From assembly GCA_002495525.1 (NCBI GenBank), contig DAFS01000052.1, forward strand, positions 1 to 13,679: 13,679 nucleotides of DNA. Direction: 5' to 3'. A model generated the notes under the pieces. It made no database searches and was not told the origin of the DNA. It saw nothing but the letters and a program-made list of their open reading frames with translations. The number at the start of each line of letters is the position of its first letter. The first letter of the stretch is position 1. The DNA comes from Euryarchaeota archaeon UBA89. Lineage in GTDB: Archaea; Thermoplasmatota; Poseidoniia; Poseidoniales; Thalassarchaeaceae. Shown here piece after piece: positions 1 through 7,345 of the stretch. A program made the translations under genes and the position numbers.

Positions 1-812
1 GTTCTTGAAACAATTTCAACCATATACATTCTTACTGCTGGGTCAACATATACATCCTCAATCGCTTGTTGCATTGCAACAACTCTTGCAGGATCTGTAA
101 TTACGTCAACTTCCACTGCGTCTTTCTTTCTCTCAATACGCCTTCTTAGAATCTCATCTTCATCTGCTCTGTCAGGATAACCTACAGACATCTTAAACAT
201 GAAACGATCTAATTGAGCTTCAGGAAGTGGATAAGTTCCTTCTTGCTCGACTGGATTTTGTGTAGCCATTGTAAGGAACGGAGAAGGTAATTTGTGTGTA
301 ATTACACCAATAGTTACCTGCTTTTCCTGCATAGCCTCTAGTAATGCCGCTTGTGTCTTTGGAGGAGCTCTATTTATCTCGTCAGATAGTAGAAGGTTAC
401 AGAAAATAGGTCCTGGTTTGAAACTAAATTCACCTTTCTTTGCGTCATAGATATTGGTTCCTGTAATATCTGCTGGTAGCAAATCTGGTGTAAACTGTAC
501 ACGCTTGAAATCACATCCAAGCGCATCAGCGAAGGTATTGGTCATCAGTGTCTTTGCAAGTCCTGGGTAATCTTCGAATAGAAGATTACCGTTTGACAAG
601 ATATTTACCATAACATTGTCAATTACATGGCTCTTTCCGATAATTACTTTCTGAACCTCTAGGCTAATCGCTTCCGCGATAGCTCCTACAGCTTCGAGTT
701 TTTCACTCATCTTCTTCGATCCACGAACGCTTTCGGCTTTCTTTGCATAACCCTGACTAACCGCGTCTACTTGCGATGCTGCTGGTTTTTCTGCTGGTGG
801 TGTTGCATTCAT
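1..812 (-). CDS. MoxR-family AAA+ ATPase (C-terminal end beyond window)
   Basis: MoxR-type AAA+ ATPases are cytoplasmic chaperone-like ATPases that usually act with von Willebrand-domain or membrane partners. The first 270 residues are readable. After a 35-residue polar leader come a Walker A motif (PGLAKT, about residues 83-88), Walker B (SDEINR, about 143-148), the sensor-1 stretch ATQNP (about 183-187) and a sensor/arginine-finger region around LDRF (201-204). The Ala in the P-loop (GLAKT instead of GVGKT) is a common MoxR variant. The ATG is preceded by a strong Shine-Dalgarno GGAGAGG at 819-825, seven bases from the start codon and just after the stop of the upstream DUF4350-like gene, so the two are probably one operon. 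The left window edge cuts the gene; the lid domain and any following DUF58/VWA gene are not seen. Family assignment is firm, the client is unknown. Confidence 0.93.
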   Translation of the reverse strand, partial: MNATPPAEKPAASQVDAVSQGYAKKAESVRGSKKMSEKLEAVGAIAEAISLEVQKVIIGKSHVIDNVMVNILSNGNLLFEDYPGLAKTLMTNTFADALGCDFKRVQFTPDLLPADITGTNIYDAKKGEFSFKPGPIFCNLLLSDEINRAPPKTQAALLEAMQEKQVTIGVITHKLPSPFLTMATQNPVEQEGTYPLPEAQLDRFMFKMSVGYPDRADEDEILRRRIERKKDAVEVDVITDPARVVAMQQAIEDVYVDPAVRMYMVEIVSR

Positions 813-818
813 TTTTTT

Positions 819-825
819 CCTCTCC
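819..825 (-). promoter_or_regulatory. Shine-Dalgarno of the MoxR gene
   Basis: GGAGAGG on the minus strand lies in the 18-base gap between the stop of the DUF4350-like gene and the MoxR ATG. It fixes the MoxR start and suggests co-transcription of the two genes. Confidence 0.7.
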
Positions 826-830
826 AATTT

Positions 831-2465
831 TTAATTTACCTTACCCCATTTCCTTATTGCTACCATCAGTTGCCTTAGTTCTTGGGGTGAGTATGTACGT
901 GATTGGCTGTAAGCCAGTTCAACCAGCCTAGGGTCGCCTATCATTGCTTGGACCTCTGCAGGGGGTTTTGAAGCCATTTGGTCTCTAGTCAGGTCATGAT
1001 GGACTCTGACTTTAGTGAATAGTGACTGTTTGACTCTAAGTTTGTAGGTACTTGGATCTAATTTTTTCGGTCTCTGATTAAATCGGGTTAAATCGAAAAC
1101 ATGTCTCCAATTTTCTTTTTCTGGTATTACCATCATTGAAACAAGTAGTAGTAGACCTACGTTTAGAACTACTAGCCACTTCAAGAAAGTATTCGAAGTA
1201 AGCAAAACTACAGTGGACATTCCTGCTACAAACGGTGCAGAGATAGTTCCAGTAACATGTCTACTTTCATCAAACACTATACGAAAATTGGACATATCTT
1301 GCCTTATTTGACTTGATATCTCAAAATTGGTGTGTTCCATCATAGAGTGAACTAACAGCTGGAAGTAAACGCTGTTTCCATTCCAATCGTTATTATCATT
1401 AATTTCATTCATCCAACATTTAGACTCTACAATTCCTTCACATGAACTTCTCATACCTGTAAGGGCAGCAGTGTCAAAGTCCCACAATCTGTCAGAGAAG
1501 GCTTCATCATCAGAAACGAATACAATACTTCCAGTAACATCGATTTCTTCCAAATCGCTGAAACCACCTTTGCCAGTAGCTTTGTCAAAGACAGAAATAC
1601 CTGGATAGTCAATTCTAACCATCAGAGCCAAGTCACCAGGTGCAGGGTTTCTTGCATCGCTAGAATCACCGTTACCAATAATATCGATAAAAGCAGAAGA
1701 AGAAGCAGTTGCTAAGACATTGACTTCTCTTTGAGTATCTGGATTACTTTGAGGTAAATCTTCAGCAGTAGGTTCGAATCTTATCCCAGTAGGAGATCTG
1801 AACATGACCGGTATTCTACACTCTTGACTAAGGTCATTAGTAGAAATCTTAGCCTCTGAGCAACCCTTTCTAGCAGCACCCGCTTCCATCTCATTAACAT
1901 CATTCTCAACAGAGGCCACGCTCCAAACATTTTGCCATACAGGATCTTTGACAGTGTCATCATCATTATATTCTAGCCAATGTTGATTTTGATCTAATAG
2001 AGGCTTATCGAAATATGATATTCCGAATTTTGATGCTAATCTATTTGCATTTGTATTATCCGCTGCAACTATGACCTTGCCACCCTTTCCTGTAACAAAG
2101 TCGTAAATTGCATCAGCTGTAGTTTCATCAATCGGCTTTTCAGGTGATACAATAACTAGCATAGTTCGATGTGGATCTTTCCAATCATTCACTAACATTG
2201 GAGTGGACATGGTGTTGGCGGTAAAATAACCTAAATTATTACTATCATCAGTACATTGTTCTAGATTGTCTCCGAGATCACACCTCATTTCACTAAGTTG
2301 TGCTAAACTATCAGTCTCATAAGCAGAGTATGAGGTATCTTTCCCTATCACCATCAACATCGGCGCGAGTAGAAGTAATACCACAGTTATTGCAATAGAT
2401 CCAATAACAATTGTATTGAAATCAAATCTATCTTCATTTCCTTCAGTCAAAATAATCAAATCCAT
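831..2465 (-). CDS. DUF4350-like membrane protein, MoxR-associated
   Basis: A 544-residue bitopic membrane protein with no visible enzymatic motif. An N-terminal hydrophobic segment (about residues 18-40) is followed by a large, presumably extracytoplasmic domain. A second hydrophobic segment (about 428-445, perhaps with a preceding half-hairpin from 411) is followed by a basic cytoplasmic tail of about 95 residues. Residues 100-150 show the alternating pattern of DUF4350 proteins: a strand (LVIVSP), a helix, then a glycine turn and strand (GKGGKVIVAAD), resembling a glutamine-amidotransferase-like Rossmann fold. DUF4350 genes commonly sit beside moxR and DUF58 genes, and here the MoxR gene follows after 18 bases. 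The ATG at 2465 has no clear Shine-Dalgarno, so the message may have a short or absent leader. The DUF4350 label is by pattern and context, not a profile search; the membrane topology is more certain. Confidence 0.75.
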   Translation of the reverse strand: MDLIILTEGNEDRFDFNTIVIGSIAITVVLLLLAPMLMVIGKDTSYSAYETDSLAQLSEMRCDLGDNLEQCTDDSNNLGYFTANTMSTPMLVNDWKDPHRTMLVIVSPEKPIDETTADAIYDFVTGKGGKVIVAADNTNANRLASKFGISYFDKPLLDQNQHWLEYNDDDTVKDPVWQNVWSVASVENDVNEMEAGAARKGCSEAKISTNDLSQECRIPVMFRSPTGIRFEPTAEDLPQSNPDTQREVNVLATASSSAFIDIIGNGDSSDARNPAPGDLALMVRIDYPGISVFDKATGKGGFSDLEEIDVTGSIVFVSDDEAFSDRLWDFDTAALTGMRSSCEGIVESKCWMNEINDNNDWNGNSVYFQLLVHSMMEHTNFEISSQIRQDMSNFRIVFDESRHVTGTISAPFVAGMSTVVLLTSNTFLKWLVVLNVGLLLLVSMMVIPEKENWRHVFDLTRFNQRPKKLDPSTYKLRVKQSLFTKVRVHHDLTRDQMASKPPAEVQAMIGDPRLVELAYSQSRTYSPQELRQLMVAIRKWGKVN

Positions 2466-2520
2466 TTTCTGATACAGAACATAGCCAAGGCTTACAACTG
2501 TTCAACCGTGCAATTAATCG

Positions 2521-2590
2521 CAGTTATATGTTGCTGCTATTAGTTCAGGTAAATTAGAGTTAATTCAGTGGTCAAGTGCTTTTTAAACAT
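2521..2590 (-). promoter_or_regulatory. Candidate archaeal promoter region for the DUF4350-moxR pair
   Basis: The 154-base gap 2466-2619 is the longest in the window and separates the surface-protein gene from the DUF4350-like gene. On the minus strand it holds two TATA-like stretches, CATATAA near 2524-2530 and TTTAAAAA at 2580-2587. The first would place a transcript start near 2500, giving a leader of about 35 bases. No BRE can be assigned with confidence and no terminator hairpin is visible. This is inference from base composition and position only. Confidence 0.3.
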
Positions 2591-2619
2591 ACTCTCAGCA
2601 TGGCCTTTTTCCAACTTTA

Positions 2620-3573
2620 TTAACATTTTTTTCGATTATTATTTACATAAAATAGAGCCAAACAGGTTGAAAGTAAAATTGCACTTATTCCAGAAGATGG
2701 AAGATTAGTATCAACAACCTCAGTTATACTTTCTTCGTCATCTGTATCTTCTTCATTTCCAGTCGGCTTTGAGAGAGGTGGCTCAACAGTAATCGAAGTT
2801 TCATCATCTGTAATTTTTGAAGACCCAGCATTCATTGCACCGTTAGAATGGACTGTAATTTCCAATTTACAATTTTTTCTTGGATGACTTTGTGATGCCG
2901 TAATTTTTAAATCTGCACTAGTAGATTGATCTTTTTCTAAATCAGTAATTAGTAATTTTTCTAATCCATTATCCAATGTCATTAGAGGACAATTATCAGA
3001 TAGATCAATTTCTCCAACCTTATCTTTTATATTTCCATTATTTGATACAGTAACTCTAAGAATCATATCTGTTCCAGCGTTCATAGGTCCGACAGGGTCA
3101 TCAATATCTACAGAAATTGAAAAAATTGTTGGTATTTTTATGTCTGCTATTGCTTCTTGATTTTCAGGTATGAGGACCTGCACCCCAGCTCTTGTAACCA
3201 AACTTGCAGTAATCTTCATTTCTTCCTCTGTATTTGCCGCAAAATTATAAACATCAATATTTTCAATCGCTAAAGAGAAGGTTTCATTCTCTCCAGCTTG
3301 GATTTTCTCAGATTCAGGACCATCATCTTCTCCATCAAAGGGAATATCATATGTGAAGCTAACTTCAATTTCAAACATCTGAGTGTTATGAACATAGAAC
3401 TCTATTACTCTCTCTCCATCTTCATTTAGAAGAAATGGCATGCTATCATCATCCGCAATATATTTTATTCCTAATTCCCAATTCCCTAATTCTGGTTGTT
3501 CTTGTGCAGAACTAATTGTGGTCAAACTAGTAATTACAAATAAGCTGACGACGATACAGATAACTTTGTTCAT
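2620..3573 (-). CDS. Secreted surface protein with C-terminal LPSSG-type anchor
   Basis: A 317-residue exported protein of unknown function. The first 23 or so residues form a signal peptide (basic MNK, hydrophobic core, small residues ending ISSAQ). The body is acidic and beta-rich, and residues around 160-240 (VTVSNNGN and following) resemble the Ig-like CARDB/NEW3 domains of archaeal surface proteins. A Glu/Asp/Thr-rich linker (about 265-290) leads to LPSSG (291-295), a hydrophobic segment and a terminal NNNRKKC. This is the tripartite layout of a sorting signal (motif, membrane segment, basic tail). A GTG nine bases upstream is also in frame, but the ATG at 3573 gives a better signal peptide and begins one base after the TGA of the FAD-subunit gene, so translation is likely coupled to the hydroxylase operon. 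Function is not recognised; no catalytic motif is visible. Confidence 0.8.
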   Translation of the reverse strand: MNKVICIVVSLFVITSLTTISSAQEQPELGNWELGIKYIADDDSMPFLLNEDGERVIEFYVHNTQMFEIEVSFTYDIPFDGEDDGPESEKIQAGENETFSLAIENIDVYNFAANTEEEMKITASLVTRAGVQVLIPENQEAIADIKIPTIFSISVDIDDPVGPMNAGTDMILRVTVSNNGNIKDKVGEIDLSDNCPLMTLDNGLEKLLITDLEKDQSTSADLKITASQSHPRKNCKLEITVHSNGAMNAGSSKITDDETSITVEPPLSKPTGNEEDTDDEESITEVVDTNLPSSGISAILLSTCLALFYVNNNRKKC

Positions 3574-3574
3574 G

Positions 3575-4555
3575 TCACTCACTCAATAACCCCTTACATG
3601 CTCTCTTTGTTAATACCTTCACCATCTTTCTTCTATATGCTGGAGTATACCAAGTATTTGGAACTGGTTTTACAGCTTTGCGGATTTTTTCTGAGAGATA
3701 TTTGATACTTTCTTCGCCTTCCCAATTCTCTACTAATTCCATAGCTAAATCTTCATGATATCCTGGAATAGATTCTAGGCCTGTAGTAGCAATTCTCAAT
3801 TTCTCTAATTTACCTTCCTTTTTCTTCCAGAGTGCCGCAACACCGGCTTCTGGAAAGTCCCAAGATTCTCTTTGACGTAACTTTTGATAGTCTCCTGACC
3901 AAGTTGAAATTTCTTCAGGAATGGTGATATGAGTCAGTAACTCTCCAGGTAATAGTTTATTTTTCTTCATTCCATCTAATTCAAAGAAATCAATGAGATT
4001 CATTTCTCTCTTTCCTGATGTTGAAATCAGGTGTACTCTAGCTTCCATACACATCAAAACCGGTGCTAAATCTGCTTGATATGTGGCTACACACAATGTA
4101 TTTTGATTTGGAATTACTCTACAATCGGCTCCTGTACCACAATCACATTTATGGCACCAATCAATAGTTTCTCTCCAATCCTCTGTTTGGTTATACCAAT
4201 AACATCTCGTATCTAGACAAATATTACCTCCTACAGTTCCAGATCTTCTAATCATTATGCTAGCAATTGAATTGGCGGACTTTGCTAAGACTGGATGAGT
4301 GAATTCTGATTCTGCCAAGTCTTGTAACCTTACCATTCCACCAATGGTGGTTTCCGTCAGTTCGGTCAATTGTGAAATATTCGCTAAAGAAATTACATTC
4401 TTTTTCGGATTGAGATGCCATTTGTAATTAGGAATTAGGTCCGTTCCTCCAGAAATCCAATCAAAATCTTCTTGTTTTGATTGTAAACTTTTAGCAATCT
4501 GTATTGCCTCATCTACACTGCTCGGTGAGTAAAGTTTGAATGGGGGCATTTTCAT
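3575..4555 (-). CDS. FAD-binding subunit of molybdenum hydroxylase, HcrB-like with [4Fe-4S] insert
   Basis: This 326-residue FAD subunit of the xanthine dehydrogenase/CoxM family passes electrons between the 2Fe-2S subunit and an external carrier. It shows the family FAD motifs GGTDL (36-40) and TVGGNI (107-112), followed by DLAPVL (162-167). Between the last two lies an insertion of about 40 residues with Cys118, Cys134, Cys145 and Cys155. Classical 4-hydroxybenzoyl-CoA reductase (Thauera HcrB) has an extra [4Fe-4S] cluster on four cysteines in the same place with nearly the same spacing (known for that enzyme). CO and xanthine dehydrogenases lack it. Extra cysteines occur at 113, 137 and 139. 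The start at 4555 was chosen over an upstream ATG at 4597 because it follows the TAA of the large-subunit gene by one base and has GAGG about seven bases before it. The physiological substrate is not determined. Confidence 0.9.
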   Translation of the reverse strand: MKMPPFKLYSPSSVDEAIQIAKSLQSKQEDFDWISGGTDLIPNYKWHLNPKKNVISLANISQLTELTETTIGGMVRLQDLAESEFTHPVLAKSANSIASIMIRRSGTVGGNICLDTRCYWYNQTEDWRETIDWCHKCDCGTGADCRVIPNQNTLCVATYQADLAPVLMCMEARVHLISTSGKREMNLIDFFELDGMKKNKLLPGELLTHITIPEEISTWSGDYQKLRQRESWDFPEAGVAALWKKKEGKLEKLRIATTGLESIPGYHEDLAMELVENWEGEESIKYLSEKIRKAVKPVPNTWYTPAYRRKMVKVLTKRACKGLLSE

Positions 4556-4556
4556 T

Positions 4557-7334
4557 TTATATCCCTCTCTTTCTTCTTTCAGTATGAACCCATGCACTTC
4601 CAGCCAATCTAGGATTTTCTAGATATTCTTCAGAAGGTATAACAGTTACTTCCCAACTTTCATCTACTTCGTCCGGTGGAATTGTTGGATCCATGCCAAA
4701 TAATGCACCATTATGGTATGGTTCAATTTCAGATGTCAATCTTCTTTCTTTATCTCTGATTGAATGTTCCTTAGCTCTTTTTTCAAGGGTATCCTGTAAC
4801 TTTGAATGTTCTAACCTAGGTGATGGTAAATCATTGGGGTCATCAATCTTTAATTCTCGACATTTTCTTTCTATATTTTTATGTAATCTGTCTGGAGTAA
4901 TTGGCAACTCGTTAGTCCTAACTCCTATTGCATCGTAAACCGCATTGCATACTGCAGGTAAAATCGGTAACAAAGGTCCTTCTCCCGCTTCCTTTGCACC
5001 AAATGGTCCTTCTGGGTCGTTTGATTCTACGATGATAGGAGTTACATGAGGCATTTCATGTACACTAGGAATCTTATAGTCAAGTAAATCAGTGTTCATT
5101 AGATTTCCAGTTCTACCATATCTCATTTCTTCCGAAAGGACTTGGCCCATTCCCATGTGACAAGAACCTATGATTTGTCCTTTGACTGCTAATGGATTTA
5201 GTGCTTTACCACAATCATGAGCAGCCCAAACTTTCTCGACTTTTGTCTGCCCTGTTTCCACGTCAACTTTTACTTCTGCAACATATGCTGAAAATGAATA
5301 TGCTGGTGCTAAACCTGCGGCCGCGCCTTTGTGTGCTCTACCCATTGGTGGAGTTCTATATGCTCCTGAGGCAACTAACGCACCACGATCTTCCTGAGCT
5401 TTATGTAATGCCTCAAGATAAGATACACCTATTGCAGGTTCATCTTTTCTGAAAATTCTTCGGTCCCCAATTACTAATTTTTCAATTGGTGCTTTGGTGA
5501 TTTCAGAAGTTGCATTCAGTAAATCACTTCTAATTTCCATTGCGGCTGAAATCGCGGCATTAGCATTCATGAACGTGACTCTTGATGAATAAGATCCTAA
5601 ATCAACTGGAGATGTATCCGTTTCTCTAGATTTAATTCTAATCATATCTAATGGCAATCCTAGAACTTCGGCGACTGATTGGGCTACAACAGTATCTGAT
5701 CCTTGCCCTATATCTGCCGCACCAGTATGCACAGTTACTCCTCCATCCATATCGATTTTCAGATGAACTGTTGCATGTGGGAACTTGTTTGGATCCCAAT
5801 GTATTGGAAGTCCACTACCAGAAATAAAGAACCCACAACCAATCCCGATTCCATGTCCGAGAGGCATTTTTCTGAACTTTTCTTTCCACCCAGATTCTTT
5901 CATTACTCTTTCTAAACATTCTCTCATCCCTATACTAGTTACTCTGAATCCAGTAATTGTTGCGGAGTGAGGAGGTAACAAATTAGCTAATCTAAATGAT
6001 ATTGGGTCTACTTGTAATTGTTCAGAAATATCATCAATTCCTACTTCTACAGCACATCTCGAATTTACTGCACCATGCCCTCTCATGGCCCCACTAGCGG
6101 GTTTGTTAGTCCATACTCTTGCTCCAGTGTAGTGGAATGCTCCAATTTCGTAAGGAGCAGTATGTAGAACTCCGTTGTAGTATGTAGTAACATGTCCAAA
6201 AGATGCAAACGCACCACCATCAATTAGTGCATCAGTTTCAATTCCACATAGTCTACCTTCATCGTCAGCATGTAGATTCATCTCAATATGAGATGGATGT
6301 CTCCCTCTATTAATCCAATAAACTTCCTCTCTATCAAATGTTATTCTAACAGGTCTGCCTGATTTACGTGCTAGTATTGATGCACACATTTCATGTGGGA
6401 ACGGATCTGATTTCCCTCCAAAACCTCCTCCAACAAAAGTTCGATGCACATTTATCTGATGCATAGGAATTTCTAATACATCTGCTAACGCTCTGTGTAC
6501 GTAATGAGGAACCTGTTGAGGTGTGTAAAGCGTTAACCTTCCCGATGGGTCCCAATCAGCAACAACAGCATGAGGTTCGGTGGCTGCATGATTTACTCCA
6601 TTGAAAAACCAATTTTTTTTATGACTGGCAACAGAATTTTCCTTCATTGATTTAATATGTCCAAATTCTTGAAATACTCTTTTCTGTATATTTGCCTCGC
6701 CAATATGGTATTCTCCTCTATCATGAATTGGTACTTCTGAATCTTTCAATCCGTCTTTCATATCATGAATAGAGTCTAGGATTTCATATTCAATTTTAAT
6801 TAATCTAACTGCTTCTAGTGCTGTGGCTTCGTCCTCTGCTGCAACGCATGCAATAAGGTCTCCAATATGTCTGACTCTATCAACAGCCATTGCATGTTCA
6901 TCTTTAGTTACAGGAAGAACTCCAAATTTATTTTTTGCATCTTCTCCAGTAGCAATAGATATAACTCCTGGTAGCTTTGATGCTTCTGACAAGTCGATGG
7001 ATAAAACCCTTGCATAATGGTATGGTGATCTTACAATTTTACCAATTAGCTCAGCAGGTAATCTAATGTCATCACCATACTTTGCTCTTCCTGTAACTTT
7101 CCAATTACTATCTACTAGAGATGTAGACTTACCAACAACTCTTCCAGTGATCAAGTTATCATGCCTATGGTCTCCCCAAGGTTGTTTTTTCTCCCCTCCT
7201 TGACTTTCAGGAATCATTTTTTCATCTCTTGGTTCACTGAATGAGTTTTTACCTCCTGAACCTGGTCTTGAAAAAGAAATTTTACCTGGTTGTTGGCGAT
7301 AACCCACCATTTCGTCCTTTTCCTCATCAGACAT
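4557..7334 (-). CDS. Molybdopterin-binding large subunit of molybdenum hydroxylase, HcrA-like
   Basis: The 925-residue catalytic subunit of a xanthine oxidase-family enzyme. The core (about residues 64-820) has the usual order: N-terminal a/b hammerhead domain (GRAKYGDD near 82-89), GGGFGGK (302-308), a molybdopterin-site loop GAMRGHG (415-421), IGQGSDT (542-548), LGSYSSRVTFM (579-589) and the C-terminal GAKEAGEG (779-786). Glu785 there corresponds to the catalytic glutamate. The 415-421 loop matches neither the AYxCSFR (form I) nor AYRGAGR (form II) signature of CO dehydrogenase, and several segments resemble 4-hydroxybenzoyl-CoA reductase alpha subunits. It is longer than the usual 750-800 residues, with a 63-residue Gly/Ser/Lys/Glu-rich N-terminal extension and a charged C-terminal tail of about 100 residues. 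GAGGT six bases before the ATG overlaps the stop of the 2Fe-2S gene. Family is certain; substrate class is moderate confidence. Confidence 0.93.
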   Translation of the reverse strand: MSDEEKDEMVGYRQQPGKISFSRPGSGGKNSFSEPRDEKMIPESQGGEKKQPWGDHRHDNLITGRVVGKSTSLVDSNWKVTGRAKYGDDIRLPAELIGKIVRSPYHYARVLSIDLSEASKLPGVISIATGEDAKNKFGVLPVTKDEHAMAVDRVRHIGDLIACVAAEDEATALEAVRLIKIEYEILDSIHDMKDGLKDSEVPIHDRGEYHIGEANIQKRVFQEFGHIKSMKENSVASHKKNWFFNGVNHAATEPHAVVADWDPSGRLTLYTPQQVPHYVHRALADVLEIPMHQINVHRTFVGGGFGGKSDPFPHEMCASILARKSGRPVRITFDREEVYWINRGRHPSHIEMNLHADDEGRLCGIETDALIDGGAFASFGHVTTYYNGVLHTAPYEIGAFHYTGARVWTNKPASGAMRGHGAVNSRCAVEVGIDDISEQLQVDPISFRLANLLPPHSATITGFRVTSIGMRECLERVMKESGWKEKFRKMPLGHGIGIGCGFFISGSGLPIHWDPNKFPHATVHLKIDMDGGVTVHTGAADIGQGSDTVVAQSVAEVLGLPLDMIRIKSRETDTSPVDLGSYSSRVTFMNANAAISAAMEIRSDLLNATSEITKAPIEKLVIGDRRIFRKDEPAIGVSYLEALHKAQEDRGALVASGAYRTPPMGRAHKGAAAGLAPAYSFSAYVAEVKVDVETGQTKVEKVWAAHDCGKALNPLAVKGQIIGSCHMGMGQVLSEEMRYGRTGNLMNTDLLDYKIPSVHEMPHVTPIIVESNDPEGPFGAKEAGEGPLLPILPAVCNAVYDAIGVRTNELPITPDRLHKNIERKCRELKIDDPNDLPSPRLEHSKLQDTLEKRAKEHSIRDKERRLTSEIEPYHNGALFGMDPTIPPDEVDESWEVTVIPSEEYLENPRLAGSAWVHTERRKRGI
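4562..4569 (-). promoter_or_regulatory. Shine-Dalgarno inside the large-subunit gene, for the FAD subunit
   Basis: GAGAGGGA on the minus strand overlaps the last codons of the large-subunit gene and sits about seven bases before the ATG at 4555. It supports the shorter FAD-subunit start and translational coupling across the TAA-A-ATG junction. Confidence 0.6.
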
Positions 7335-7340
7335 TTTAAT

Positions 7341-7345
7341 ACCTC
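7341..7345 (-). promoter_or_regulatory. Shine-Dalgarno of the large subunit, overlapping the preceding stop
   Basis: GAGGT lies six bases before the large-subunit ATG and shares bases with the TGA of the 2Fe-2S gene (TGAGGT). A ribosome terminating on the small-subunit gene would be placed at this site, which suits stoichiometric synthesis of the two subunits. Confidence 0.65.

Noticed and set aside
2466..2619. Terminator, tRNA or small RNA in the longest gap
   Set aside because: No T-run in the transcribed sense, no cloverleaf-like pairing and only a four-base palindrome (AGCCAAGGCT) were seen.
4556..4597. Upstream ATG at 4597 giving a 41-base overlap between FAD-subunit and large-subunit genes
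   Set aside because: The ATG at 4555 has a well-spaced Shine-Dalgarno, follows the preceding stop by one base and matches where family members begin (KMPPFKLYSP).
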